Shown: positions 28,944 through 37,870, numbered from the stretch's first letter. The stretch: DNA of 64,000 nucleotides from Saccharopolyspora thermophila (GCF_014646075.1 NZ_BMMT01000016.1:62001-126000); one strand, 5' to 3'. The notes: generated by a model not told the origin, from the sequence alone. Numbers and translations are program-made.

Positions 28944-29219
28944 ATGAACACCCAGCACCACACCACCGACGTCCAGCGGGCGCTGGCCGCCGCCGGGGTT
29001 CTGACCGGCGCCGACCCGGCCGCCGACCTCGCCGAGCTGGCCACGTTGGCCGAACTCCTCGGGCGGTTCGCCGAGCAGTCCCGCAAGGACCTGGCGACCT
29101 GGGCGACGGTCAGCCCGCACCTGGCGCAGGCCCGCGACCAGGCCGCGGCGCTGGCGCGCAGCCTGCACCACGCCAGCGGCACGCTCGCCTACAACTCGTC
29201 GGTGCGCGTGGTGGCGTGA
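28944..29219 (+). CDS. Small helical hypothetical protein
   Basis: 91 residues, unrecognised. Almost entirely alpha-helical and alanine-rich, with no membrane segment, beginning MNTQHHTTDVQRALAAAGV. The ATG is 10 bases after GGAGGGGG and the codon use matches neighbours. A short hairpin follows the stop. It lies 63 bases before the sensor kinase gene in the same direction, so it may be related to it or to the molybdoenzyme, but nothing shows this. Confidence 0.7.
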   Translation: MNTQHHTTDVQRALAAAGVLTGADPAADLAELATLAELLGRFAEQSRKDLATWATVSPHLAQARDQAAALARSLHHASGTLAYNSSVRVVA

Positions 29220-29220
29220 T

Positions 29221-29236
29221 CGGGCCGTAGGGCCCG
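29221..29236 (+). terminator. Short hairpin after the small helical ORF
   Basis: CGGGCC and GGCCCG with a 4-base loop, directly after the stop codon. It could end or attenuate transcription before the kinase gene. Confidence 0.45.
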
Positions 29237-29282
29237 GTCGTCACCGCCCGCGGCAGGCGACACTGCCAGCAGGAGGCGAGCG

Positions 29283-31430
29283 GTGGGCGACGCGGAACGA
29301 GCGCAGCGGACCGGCGAGGCCGTGTTGGACGGCATCCTGGCCGGTTTCGCCGTGCTGGTCGCCGGCTGGCTGGGGATGGGCGCGCTGGCCGCGCTCGCGC
29401 ACTACTCGACCGGGTTCGCCGATCTGCTCGCCGCCTCGGACAGCCCGTGGGCGTCCGGCCTGCTGGTGGGTGCCGAGCGCAGCGAACCGGCGGGCCAGGC
29501 CGTGCTCGACTACGCGCTGAGTCTGCTGAACCTCGTGGTGGCCGGGGCGCTGTGGTGGTCCGGGCCCCGCGGTGCGGTCACCCGGCTGCTCGCGATCGGG
29601 CTGGTGACCACCGCGGGTGCGGTGAACCTGCAGGCCCACGCGTCGGTGAAGGTCGTGGAGTCCGCGCTGGGCGTCAACACCAACTGGTGGCACGTGATGC
29701 TGCTGCACGGCGTCGGCGGCGTCGCCTACGTGCTGGCGCTCGTGCTGTTTCCGACCGGGCGGCTGGACCGCATCGGCCCGACCTCGTGGCTGGCGCGAAG
29801 CGCGGTGGGAGTCAGCGTCGTCGGCGTGCTCGCGCTGCTGGCGCTGTCCACCGCCGAGTACCCGCACACCATCAGCTTCGTCATCTTTTTCGGCGTGCTG
29901 GTACCGGTCGTGGGAGTGATCGTGCAACGCCACCACGCCCGCACGGCACCCACCCCGCAGATGCGGCGCGAGTCGCGGCTGCTGGGCGCGGCGCTGGCCG
30001 TGGCGCTGATCGTACTGGCCCTGCTCGGCGTGGCGACCGCCGTGCTCTGGTCGCTCGGCACGCCGGGGCTGCTGCTGTTCGACCCCACCGCGCACCAGCC
30101 CGGGCGGCCGTTCGACGAACCGCTGGCCGTGGTGTTCTGGCCCGCCCGGCTGATCTTCGCGGTGATCCCGTGCGCGCTGGTCGTGGTGACCCGGCGGACC
30201 CGGCCGTGGGCCACCGAGCACCTGTTCAGCCGCGCCTCCGCGCACGCCGTGGTCATCGCCGTGACCGGTAGCGCGGCGCTGGTTGTTCTGGCGGTGGTCC
30301 AGCAGGTGGCCGGTCAGGCGCTGGCGATCGCGGCCGCCGCCGTGGCGGCCGGGGCGCTGTTCCTGCCGGTGCGCGACCACACCGAGCGGCTGGTTGACCG
30401 GCTGTTCTTCGGCCGCCGACCACCGCCGTCGGTGGTGCTGGAGCAGGTCGCCGACGTCTCCGGCGGCCGCGAGCACCCCGACCTGGCCGGGCTCGCCGAG
30501 GTGGTCGCCCGCGGGCTCGGCGCATCGTACTGCGAACTGCGGCTGCACGGTGTGGAGGAGGGCTTCCGGTGGCCTCCCGACCTGGCCGAACTGCCCGAGC
30601 AGGTGGTGCTGCCGGTGCACTACGGCGGCGCCGAGGTGGGGGCCGTGGTGGTGGATCGCACCAGCGCCATCGACGTGCCCGGGCAGCGGGACCGGCTGCT
30701 GGCGGACCTGGTGGACATCCTCGGCCCCGTGCTGCACAACAGCCGACTGGGCCTCGAACTCGAGGAGCAGCTGCGCACCGCGCTGCTGCGTGCCGAGGAG
30801 ATCGCCGCCTCCCGCCGCCAGGCGACCGCCGACATGGACGCCGAACGGCGCGCGCTGGAGCGTAACCTGCACGACGGCGCCCAGCACCACCTGGTGGCGC
30901 TGCGGATGAGCGTCGGGCTGGTCGAGCACGCGATCAGCCAGGGCCGCCCGGATTCCGCCCGCGAACGGCTGGACCACCTGCTGGCGCAGCTCGACGGCAC
31001 GCGGCGGGTGCTCGCCGACACCGCGGCCGGGGTGTTCCCGGTGACGCTGGCCGACCACGGCCTGGCGGCGGCGCTGTCACGGGAGTTCGACGTCGCCGAG
31101 TCCACCGTGGTGCTGGACGTCGACGACGTGGTCACCTCCCGTCGCTACCCGCTGGAGGTGGAGACGGCGGTGTACTTCACCTGCCTGGAAGCGGCCAACA
31201 ACGCCTTCAAGCACGCGCCCGGCGCGACGGTGACGGTCCGCATCCACGATGACTACCGCGGCCTGTCCTTTTCCGTCGCCGACGACGGCCCTGGCTTTGA
31301 CACCGGAGGTGACGACTCCGGGCACGGCCTGCACAACCTCGCCGACCGGGCCAGCGGGGTCGGCGGGCGGCTCGCGGTGCGGTCGGCCCCGCAGCAGGGC
31401 ACCGTCGTGGAGGGCTTCATCCCGCTGTGA
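29283..31430 (+). CDS. Sensor histidine kinase (HisKA_3, NarL/LiaS-type)
   Basis: 715 residues. About seven to eight membrane helices fill residues 15-370, then a GAF-like region (about 385-495) and a coiled coil. The phosphoacceptor motif ERNLHDGAQHHLVALR is near residue 528. The ATPase domain (620-715) has an intact N-box (ECLEAANN-type: CLEAANNAFKHA), DDGPGFD and GHGLHNLADR. This is a complete kinase and the only one in the island with all ATP-binding motifs. GTG at 29283 follows GGAGG. Its 3-prime end overlaps the convergent pseudokinase gene by 14 bases. The nearby NarL-type regulator (33363-34028) is its likely partner. Confidence 0.9.
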   Translation: MGDAERAQRTGEAVLDGILAGFAVLVAGWLGMGALAALAHYSTGFADLLAASDSPWASGLLVGAERSEPAGQAVLDYALSLLNLVVAGALWWSGPRGAVTRLLAIGLVTTAGAVNLQAHASVKVVESALGVNTNWWHVMLLHGVGGVAYVLALVLFPTGRLDRIGPTSWLARSAVGVSVVGVLALLALSTAEYPHTISFVIFFGVLVPVVGVIVQRHHARTAPTPQMRRESRLLGAALAVALIVLALLGVATAVLWSLGTPGLLLFDPTAHQPGRPFDEPLAVVFWPARLIFAVIPCALVVVTRRTRPWATEHLFSRASAHAVVIAVTGSAALVVLAVVQQVAGQALAIAAAAVAAGALFLPVRDHTERLVDRLFFGRRPPPSVVLEQVADVSGGREHPDLAGLAEVVARGLGASYCELRLHGVEEGFRWPPDLAELPEQVVLPVHYGGAEVGAVVVDRTSAIDVPGQRDRLLADLVDILGPVLHNSRLGLELEEQLRTALLRAEEIAASRRQATADMDAERRALERNLHDGAQHHLVALRMSVGLVEHAISQGRPDSARERLDHLLAQLDGTRRVLADTAAGVFPVTLADHGLAAALSREFDVAESTVVLDVDDVVTSRRYPLEVETAVYFTCLEAANNAFKHAPGATVTVRIHDDYRGLSFSVADDGPGFDTGGDDSGHGLHNLADRASGVGGRLAVRSAPQQGTVVEGFIPL

Positions 31431-33192
31431 CGTGCAGGAGACCTTCGCAGGTGCGCACCACGCCGCGGCCGACCTCCCGCACCTGCCGCGGGGCCAGCGG
31501 GTTCTCCGCGCGATCGCGCCAGTGGTGTAGTTCCCGCGCGGCGGCGCTGCGGATCTCCTCCGGTGCGGAGCCGAACGGCAGCGCGAGCCTGGTGCACGGG
31601 TCGCGGCCGGTCGCGCCGAGCAACCGGGCCGCGCTGGCGCGCGCCGCCTCGGGCAGCGCAACGTTGCTGCCGCGCAGCAGTTCGATGAGCTCCAGCTCGG
31701 TGAGCTCGTGGTCGTCGGCGCGGATCCGGTCCAGTTCGAAGACCAGCTCCGCGCGCGCCGGGAGGTCCAGCGGCAGCGCCCGCACGGCCTCCTCCAGCTC
31801 CGCCAGTGCCTTCCGGGCCCCGCACGCGTCCCGCACCGGTGGGATCGGCTCGCGGCCGCTGACCTCGCCGCAGCGCCGTGCCAGGCGGTTGATCCGGCCT
31901 GGCACCGAGTCCTCGTCGACGACCGCGGCCGGTGGCGGCGCCTCCTCGACCAGCGGCGCGAGGTGGTCGGGCAGCCAGCCGACGACCGCGACGCGGTCGC
32001 CGTCCTGCTCGCAGCGCAGCTCCCCGCCCAGCGCGGCGATGCGGTCCTCGTCGTCGGACAGCGCCGCCCGCAGGTCCAGCGCCGGGCGGGGCGGCGGGCC
32101 CGCGACGCGCGCGGTGATGCGGCCGGAGTCGTGCAGCAGCCGCACCTCCACCGGCTCCCCGACCGCGCTGAGCAGCCGGATCGCCGAGGCGGCCAGGTAG
32201 TAGACCGCAGACTCGATCTCCCAGTCGACGCGGCCCGTGAGCGCTCCGGTGACCTGCACCGGTTTGCCGAGGTCGGCGCAGAACTCCCGCAGCGCGCCCA
32301 GCGGCCCCTCGTCGCGCAGCACACCGGGGTAGACTCCGTGCACCACGGCGCGGAACCGCTCGATCACGCCCTCCAGCGTCGCCCGCATCCGGGTCAGGGC
32401 CGCCCCGGCCGAGTCCGGATCACCACCCAGCGCCGCCTTGAGGTCCTCCAGCTGCGCGCTGATGGCGCCGAGCCCGTCCTCGGTGACGGTGGTGATCTCG
32501 CCGACCACACGGCGGCGTTCGGTGTCGCGGGCGTGCCTCATCCGCTGCTCCGAGGCGGTGAGCTCCGCGCTGAGCTCCTCGGCCCGCCGCACCCGGGCCC
32601 GCAGTTCGTTGGCGAGCGCGACGCTGCGTAGCAGCAGCGCCGTGCCGTTGGCGATGTCGCGCATGCGGCGTTCGTCGGCCTCGGTCACCGCGCTCTGCTT
32701 GGTGATGGCCAGTGCGCCGCGCTGGAGGTCGCCGTCCTCGATCGGCACCACGTGCCCGATACCCGGCACGGCTCGCAGCGCGTCGATGTCGGCGACGGTG
32801 TGCGCGGTGCCGGACAGCGGTGCCGGCCAGGCCGTCCCGGTGACCAGCCGCCCGCCCGCCGCCAGCCACACCGAGGCGTGCTCCGCGTCGGTCGCCTCGG
32901 CCAGCATGCGGGCCAGCACCGGCAGCGACTGCTCCCACGAGCCCACGGCGGGCAATTTCCCGGCCACCGCAGCGAAACCGGACTGCGGCTCCGGTAGCAG
33001 CCGCTCGATCCAGCGGTCGGCGGCCGCGGCCCCGGCGACGCAGACCGCTGCGGCAACGAACGCGGAGAGCACGACGGCCTGCCCAGAACGGAACACCAGC
33101 GCGACGGCGCCCGCGACGACCGCGAACACGACGGCCGCCAACCCGGCCAGCAACACCCGGCGCAGCGGCCCGATCGCCCAGTTCCCGTGCAT
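31417..33192 (-). CDS. Degenerate histidine-kinase-like membrane protein (probable pseudokinase)
   Basis: 591 residues. Two membrane helices (about 10-60) precede a GAF-like domain (about 80-195) and a coiled coil. The helix where HisKA_3 kinases have E-R-x-L-H-D-G reads ERRRVVGEITTVTEDG, without the phosphoacceptor His. In the ATPase-like part, AASAIRLLSAVG replaces the Asn-containing N-box and VAGPPPRP stands where D-x-G-x-G is expected. About 150 extra residues of helical sequence follow. So it keeps the shape of a kinase but not its chemistry, and may be a sensor or scaffold. GTG/ATG choice: ATG at 33192. It is convergent with the intact kinase. Confidence 0.8.
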   Translation of the reverse strand: MHGNWAIGPLRRVLLAGLAAVVFAVVAGAVALVFRSGQAVVLSAFVAAAVCVAGAAAADRWIERLLPEPQSGFAAVAGKLPAVGSWEQSLPVLARMLAEATDAEHASVWLAAGGRLVTGTAWPAPLSGTAHTVADIDALRAVPGIGHVVPIEDGDLQRGALAITKQSAVTEADERRMRDIANGTALLLRSVALANELRARVRRAEELSAELTASEQRMRHARDTERRRVVGEITTVTEDGLGAISAQLEDLKAALGGDPDSAGAALTRMRATLEGVIERFRAVVHGVYPGVLRDEGPLGALREFCADLGKPVQVTGALTGRVDWEIESAVYYLAASAIRLLSAVGEPVEVRLLHDSGRITARVAGPPPRPALDLRAALSDDEDRIAALGGELRCEQDGDRVAVVGWLPDHLAPLVEEAPPPAAVVDEDSVPGRINRLARRCGEVSGREPIPPVRDACGARKALAELEEAVRALPLDLPARAELVFELDRIRADDHELTELELIELLRGSNVALPEAARASAARLLGATGRDPCTRLALPFGSAPEEIRSAAARELHHWRDRAENPLAPRQVREVGRGVVRTCEGLLHVTAG

Positions 33193-33362
33193 GGACCGAC
33201 CTCCGCCCCGACGCTAACCAGCGGGCGCGCCCCCTCCCCAGGGCACAACGCCCCAGCACGACCCGACCACGAGTCAGGCAGGCGGCGCGAGCCGCTTGTC
33301 ACCAACGGCGACCGCGCCGCCGCGGGTCCACCTGCGCAGAACGCGCAGGGGAACAGCCACGG

Positions 33363-34028
33363 TCACGACTCGGTCCAGTGGGCGCGGAGGTAGGTCAGCA
33401 CCGCCAGGACGCGGCGGTGGTGGTGGGTGTCCTCGGGAGGGATGCCCAGCTTGGACAGGATGCTGGCGACGTGCTTTTCCACCGCCTTCGGGCTGACGTA
33501 GAGGCGGTTGGCGATGCCGGGGTTGGAGCGGCCCTCGGCCATCAGCTTCAGCACCTCCGTCTCCCGCTCGGTCAGTGCCGCCAGCGCCTTCTCCTCCTTG
33601 CCACGCGGGCGTTCCACCAGCCGCTTGGCCAGCACCGGTTCGATGACGATCTCGCCGTCGTGGATGCGGGTCAGGGTGTCGGTGAGCACCTCGACGCTGG
33701 CGATCTTCTCCTTCAACCGATAGCCGATGCTCTCGGTGCCGATGTCCAGGATGCGCATCAGGTAGTGCGTCTCGGCGTAGTGCGACAGCAGCAGGAGCCC
33801 GATCTTGGGGTACTCCGCCCGCAGTCGCTCGGCCGTGGTGATGCCGCCATCGGGCTCCGGCGGCATCCGGATGTCCAGGATGGCCACGTCCGCACCCGAC
33901 GTGGTCGGCGCGTCGAACAGCGCGTCTCCGTCGGCGACGCAGGTGACGACCTCATGGCCGGCCGCGTCCAGCAACATCACCAGGCCCTCGCGGAACAGGG
34001 CACCGTCCTCGGCGATCGCTACTCGCAT
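33363..34028 (-). CDS. Response regulator, NarL/FixJ (LuxR) family
   Basis: 221 residues. Receiver domain 1-120: MRVAIAEDGALFREG, the phosphoacceptor Asp in ILDIRMPP (near residue 53), and the conserved Lys in YRLKEK. C-terminal LuxR helix-turn-helix (about 155-215): LTERETEVLKLMAEGRSNPG then VSPKAVEKHVASILSKLGI. ATG at 34028 overlaps the end of the truncated kinase gene by 10 bases, so the two are coupled. It has all residues needed for phosphorylation and DNA binding. Confidence 0.93.
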   Translation of the reverse strand: MRVAIAEDGALFREGLVMLLDAAGHEVVTCVADGDALFDAPTTSGADVAILDIRMPPEPDGGITTAERLRAEYPKIGLLLLSHYAETHYLMRILDIGTESIGYRLKEKIASVEVLTDTLTRIHDGEIVIEPVLAKRLVERPRGKEEKALAALTERETEVLKLMAEGRSNPGIANRLYVSPKAVEKHVASILSKLGIPPEDTHHHRRVLAVLTYLRAHWTES

Positions 34029-34528
34029 GGAATCCTCACCACGCTCGGGTCGTGCTCGTCGGGATCGATGGCCACGAGCACGTCCGGCCCGCTGCGCCGG
34101 ATCGACACCGTGACCGCAGCAGTTCCATCGGACAGCGCCGAGAGCCGCTCGGCAACCTCGAAGTAGGCCGCGGCCTCCACCGCCGTGTCCAGGCGCTCCG
34201 CGGGCACGTGCAACCGGACCGGAATCCCGTGCCGCTCGGACAGCGCCTCCAGCGCGGGTGCCAGGCCCGCGGCGGCCAGCATCGGCGGGTAGATCCGCCC
34301 GGCCAGCTCCCGCAGTTCCTGCAGCACCTCGTGCAGCTCGTCCTGCACCCCGGACAGGCAGTCGTACACCTTCGGGTCCTGCGCGGCCCGGTGCCGGCAC
34401 ACGCCCAGCCGCAGCGCCAGCGCGGACAGCCGCAGCGCGGGTCCGTCGTGCAGTTGCTGCTCCAGGACCTTGCGGCGGTCCCACCCGACCGGGTCCCGCT
34501 GGGGTTCGCACTCGCGCCGCTCGCTCAT
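34019..34528 (-). CDS. Truncated histidine-kinase-like protein with phosphoacceptor His
   Basis: 169 residues, soluble. The HisKA_3 helix is intact as QQLHDGPALRLSALALRLGV near residue 25. The second helix and RIYPPMLAAAGLAPAL follow as in HisKA_3 kinases, but the ATPase-like part is short: AAYFEVAERLSALSDG lacks the usual N-box Asn and the protein ends before any glycine box. It should not bind ATP in the normal way. It may be a phosphotransfer or decoy partner for the regulator encoded downstream, which overlaps it by 10 bases. ATG at 34528. Confidence 0.75.
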   Translation of the reverse strand: MSERRECEPQRDPVGWDRRKVLEQQLHDGPALRLSALALRLGVCRHRAAQDPKVYDCLSGVQDELHEVLQELRELAGRIYPPMLAAAGLAPALEALSERHGIPVRLHVPAERLDTAVEAAAYFEVAERLSALSDGTAAVTVSIRRSGPDVLVAIDPDEHDPSVVRIPCE

Positions 34529-34589
34529 CGGGTCGCCTCCCCGCGGCTGCCACCACCCCCAGCGTGGACCGGGGCGGCCCGGCCGGGAA

Positions 34590-34605
34590 GGGGGTGGGCA
34601 CCCGG
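34590..34605. repeat. 16-base repeat, copy 2
   Basis: Identical to 28809-28824. It lies between the divergent truncated-kinase and Hsp70-fusion genes, 105 bases before the Hsp70 start. A second short dyad, GGGAATACCCC, follows near 34617. Confidence 0.4.
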
Positions 34606-34710
34606 CCGCACGGTAGGGAATACCCCCGCAATCCGGGTCCGGAGACCCTGGGGCCGGGAGGTGGCGGGACCTACGTTCGGTGGCGCGGGAGGCGCCCCGC
34701 AGGGGGTCCG

Positions 34711-36954
34711 ATGTCGTACAACCTCGGTGTCGACCTGGGAACCACGTTCATCGCCGCCGCGGTGAAGCGCAGCGGGCAGGTCGAGATGTTCACCCTCGGC
34801 GATCGGGCGGTGATCGTGCCCGCCGTGGTGTTTGTGCGCCGCGACGGCGCGGTGCTCACCGGGGACGCGGCGGTGCGTCGGGCCGTCGCCGAACCGCAGC
34901 GGGTCGGCCGGGAGTTCAAGCGCCGCCTGGGCGACCCGACGCCGCTGGTGCTGGGCGGCACGCCGTTCTCGGCGGAGGCGCTGCTCGGGCAGGTGCTGCG
35001 GGATGTGCTGGACAAGGCCACCGAGACCGAGGGCGAGCCGCCCGAGCACGTGGTGCTGACCCGGCCCGCCAACTGGGGCCCGTACCGGCAGGAGCTGTTC
35101 GGCGAGGTGCCGAAGCTGGCCGGCCTGGACGAGGCGGCCACCATCACCGAGCCCGAGGCGGCCGCGGCCTACTACGCGAGCAAGCGGCGGGTGCCCGACG
35201 AGGTGGTCGCGGTCTATGACCTCGGTGGCGGCACATTCGACGCGACCGTGGTGCGCAAGACCACCGACAGCATCGAGATCCTGGGCGAGCCGGAGGGCAT
35301 CGAGCGACTCGGCGGCGTCGATTTCGACGAGGCGATCCTGGCCCACGTCGACTCCACGCTGAACGGTGCCCTGACCGAGTTCGCCGCCCAGGGCCCGGAG
35401 GGCGCCGCCGTGCTGCGCCGCCTCCAGCAGGACTGCGCCGAGGCCAAGGAGGCGCTGTCGGTGGACACCGAGGCCACCATCCCGGTGTTCCTGCCGCAGC
35501 ACCACCATGAGGTCACGATCACGCGGGAGCAGTTCGAGGAGATGATCCGCGCGCCGATCGAGGCGACCATTGACTCGTTACGCCGCGCCCTGCGGTCGGC
35601 GCAGGTGACGCCCGACGAGTTGTCCGCGGTGCTGCTGGTGGGCGGCTCCTCGCGGATCCCGCTGGTGGCGCGGATGGTGTCCGAGGCGCTGGGCAGGCCC
35701 ACGGCCGTGGACGCGCACCCCAAGTACGCGGTGGCCCTCGGCGCGGCGGCGCTGGCCACCGAGCACGCCGACGCCGAGCCGCGGCCGGTGGTCGAAAAAC
35801 CCGTGGAGGCTGAGCCGCCATCTCCGCCGGAGGAACCGCCGAAGCCGCCCGGGCCGCGCCGGCGACGTCGGCCGCGCCCCCGCCGGCCGCTGCTGATCGC
35901 GGGTGCGGTGCTGGCCGTGCTCGGCGCGCTCGCGCTGTTCAACGTGTTCGGCGGTGGTGGCGGCCCGCCACCGCAGCAGTCCGGCAGCATCCCGGAGACC
36001 GCGATCCCGGAGACCGCGCCGCCGCAGGCGCGCCCACCGATCGCCGAGAGCCTGCCCGCCCCAGGGGTGACCGGCTCCATCGGTGTCGCCGCACCGCGCG
36101 GCATCGCGGTGACCCCCGACGGCGCCCACGCATTCGTCGCCAGCCGAGACTCCGGCCGGGTCTCGGTGATCGAGACGTCGACCGGCCAGGTGCGGGCGTC
36201 ACTGGTGATGCCCCTGGCGCCGCAGTTCGTCACCATCACGCCCGACGGCCGCCGCGCCTACGTCAGCTGCTACCCGCCGAGCGGGCCGGAGAACCAGGTC
36301 GCGGTGCTGGACACGTCGACCGGCGCGGTGCTCAACACCGTCCAGGTCGGCAAGCACCCCTACACGCTGATGGCCAGCCCGGACGGCCGGGAGGTGTGGG
36401 TGCCCGACCATGACTCGGCGGAGATCTCGATCATCGACACGGCCACCGACACCGTCTCGGCCACCATCAAGGTCAAGCCGAACCCCCACTCGGTCGCCTT
36501 CACCCCCGACGGCGCCACGGCGTTCATCGCCAACCACGAGTCGAACCTGGTGACGGCGGTGAACACCGCGACACGCCAGATCGAGGCGGAGACACCGGTG
36601 CCCAAGAGCCCGCACAGCGTGTCGGTGGCGCCCAACGGCCGCAGCGTCGCCGTCGGCAGCTACGATGCGGGCAGCGTGTCAGCCATCGACGTCGGGAGCC
36701 ACCAGTTGCTCGGTACCGTCCGGGTCGGCGCGAAACCGGCCAGCGTGGCTTTCGCACCGGACAACCGCCACCTCTACGCGGTGAACGAGGGGTCCAACAC
36801 CGTTTCGGTCGTCGACTCCAACTCTGGTGAGGTCACCGCCACGGTGCCGGTCGGCCAGGCACCGGTGTCGGTGGCGGTGACCCCGGACGGCAGGCAGGCA
36901 TACGTCACCAACGTCGCCTCCAACGCGGTGTCGGTGCTCGGCACCGCGCGCTGA
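34711..36954 (+). CDS. Hsp70-like ATPase - transmembrane - seven-repeat YVTN beta-propeller fusion
   Basis: 747 residues. Residues 1-365 are an Hsp70/DnaK nucleotide-binding domain: GVDLGTTFIAAAV (phosphate 1), VYDLGGGTFDATVV (phosphate 2) and LLVGGSSRIPLV (adenosine). The substrate-binding domain of DnaK is absent. A proline-rich basic linker leads to one membrane helix (about 391-412, LLIAGAVLAVLGALALF), then about 45 residues and seven YVTN/YncE-type repeats (from about 458 to the end), each with a core like GIAVTPDGAHAFVA and VSVIET. So the ATPase is probably cytoplasmic and the propeller outside. ATG at 34711 after AGGGGG. Role unknown; it looks like a signalling or binding receptor beside two-component genes. 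Confidence 0.9.
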   Translation: MSYNLGVDLGTTFIAAAVKRSGQVEMFTLGDRAVIVPAVVFVRRDGAVLTGDAAVRRAVAEPQRVGREFKRRLGDPTPLVLGGTPFSAEALLGQVLRDVLDKATETEGEPPEHVVLTRPANWGPYRQELFGEVPKLAGLDEAATITEPEAAAAYYASKRRVPDEVVAVYDLGGGTFDATVVRKTTDSIEILGEPEGIERLGGVDFDEAILAHVDSTLNGALTEFAAQGPEGAAVLRRLQQDCAEAKEALSVDTEATIPVFLPQHHHEVTITREQFEEMIRAPIEATIDSLRRALRSAQVTPDELSAVLLVGGSSRIPLVARMVSEALGRPTAVDAHPKYAVALGAAALATEHADAEPRPVVEKPVEAEPPSPPEEPPKPPGPRRRRRPRPRRPLLIAGAVLAVLGALALFNVFGGGGGPPPQQSGSIPETAIPETAPPQARPPIAESLPAPGVTGSIGVAAPRGIAVTPDGAHAFVASRDSGRVSVIETSTGQVRASLVMPLAPQFVTITPDGRRAYVSCYPPSGPENQVAVLDTSTGAVLNTVQVGKHPYTLMASPDGREVWVPDHDSAEISIIDTATDTVSATIKVKPNPHSVAFTPDGATAFIANHESNLVTAVNTATRQIEAETPVPKSPHSVSVAPNGRSVAVGSYDAGSVSAIDVGSHQLLGTVRVGAKPASVAFAPDNRHLYAVNEGSNTVSVVDSNSGEVTATVPVGQAPVSVAVTPDGRQAYVTNVASNAVSVLGTAR

Positions 36955-36968
36955 CGGCTCGGTGTCGT

Positions 36969-36982
36969 CCCGCCTGGGCGGG
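36969..36982 (+). terminator. Short hairpin after the Hsp70 fusion gene
   Basis: CCCGCC and GGCGGG with two bases between, 15 bases past the stop and before the convergent dehydratase gene. Weak. Confidence 0.3.
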
Positions 36983-37002
36983 CACCCGTGCGTTGGCTCG
37001 CC

Positions 37003-37845
37003 TTACCGGAAGCTCACCCGTGCCTCGGCCATCAGCTGGTCGGGCGCGGTCCACACGGTCAGCGCGCCGTCCGGGCCGCCGCAGACCAGCACCGGGTCGC
37101 CAGCGAAGACCGGCCGCCGCAGCCGGTACGCCACACTGGTGATCTGGCGGCCCGAGCGGTGGCGGGCGAGTTCGGTCATCAGCATCACCAGCAGCGGGCC
37201 GTGCACGACGAGCCCCGGGTACGCCTCGGCCTCCCAGGCGTAGGGCGCGTCGTAGTGGATGCGGTGGGCGTTGGCGGTCAGCGCGCTGAACCGGAACAGG
37301 CGTACCGGATCGCCGACGAACTCCTGCTGCCACGGCGCGTCCGACGCGGGCAGGCTGGTAGGTCGCGGCGCGTCGGGGTTCTTGGTCGTGCTCTCGCCGC
37401 TGCGGTAGACGTGGTCCTGTTCCTCGACGAGCCGGACCTCGCCGTCCTGGCGGAACTCGCTGCGCACGGTCACGAACGCCATCTCGCCGGACCGGCCCTG
37501 CTTCACCTCGACCCGGGCCAGCGTCGAGGTCCGCTCGACGACCCGCCCCAGCCGCAGCGGGGCGGTGACCGACAACCGGCCGCCGGCGAACATCCGTCGT
37601 CGGTCCGGGATCGGCGGCAGGAAGCGGCCGTGCGCCGGGTGCCCGTCGACGCCCAGCTCGCCGTGGCGGGGCCAGTGCGGGAAGTGGACCCAGTGCCACA
37701 GCGGCGGCAGCGCGTCGTCCGGGGTGAATTCCACCGGGGTCTCCAGCACCGCCGCGAGCGCCCGGGACGGCTCCGGTGACAGGGCGTCGCGCTCGACCAG
37801 GGGCTCGGGCCGCCAGTTCCGCAGGTGCGTGTCGAGTCCGGGCAC
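37003..37845 (-). CDS. FAS1-like / MaoC-fold acyl-CoA dehydratase (mesaconyl- or 3-methylfumaryl-CoA hydratase type)
   Basis: 280 residues. Double hot-dog enzyme. The N-terminal half (about 1-150) contains WHWVHFPHWPRHGELG and MFAGGRLSV, as in mesaconyl-C4-CoA hydratase relatives. The C-terminal hot dog has the hydratase-2 catalytic motif NAHRIHYDAPYA with paired His and Asp, then PGLVVHGPLLVMLM. These enzymes hydrate enoyl-CoA esters of branched or dicarboxylic acids. GTG at 37845 follows AAGGAG. The promoter side holds two TTTGTACGG repeats. Together with the CoA-transferase it suggests degradation of an organic acid or aromatic compound, which is an inference. Confidence 0.82.
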   Translation of the reverse strand: MPGLDTHLRNWRPEPLVERDALSPEPSRALAAVLETPVEFTPDDALPPLWHWVHFPHWPRHGELGVDGHPAHGRFLPPIPDRRRMFAGGRLSVTAPLRLGRVVERTSTLARVEVKQGRSGEMAFVTVRSEFRQDGEVRLVEEQDHVYRSGESTTKNPDAPRPTSLPASDAPWQQEFVGDPVRLFRFSALTANAHRIHYDAPYAWEAEAYPGLVVHGPLLVMLMTELARHRSGRQITSVAYRLRRPVFAGDPVLVCGGPDGALTVWTAPDQLMAEARVSFR

Positions 37846-37870
37846 GGGGTCTCCTTCCGGTCCGAGCTCA

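Noticed and set aside
34258-34710. Upstream extension of the Hsp70 fusion by 151 residues
   Set aside because: Translation is low-complexity Ala/Arg/Pro and overlaps the truncated kinase; the Hsp70 fold starts at 34711 with a ribosome site.
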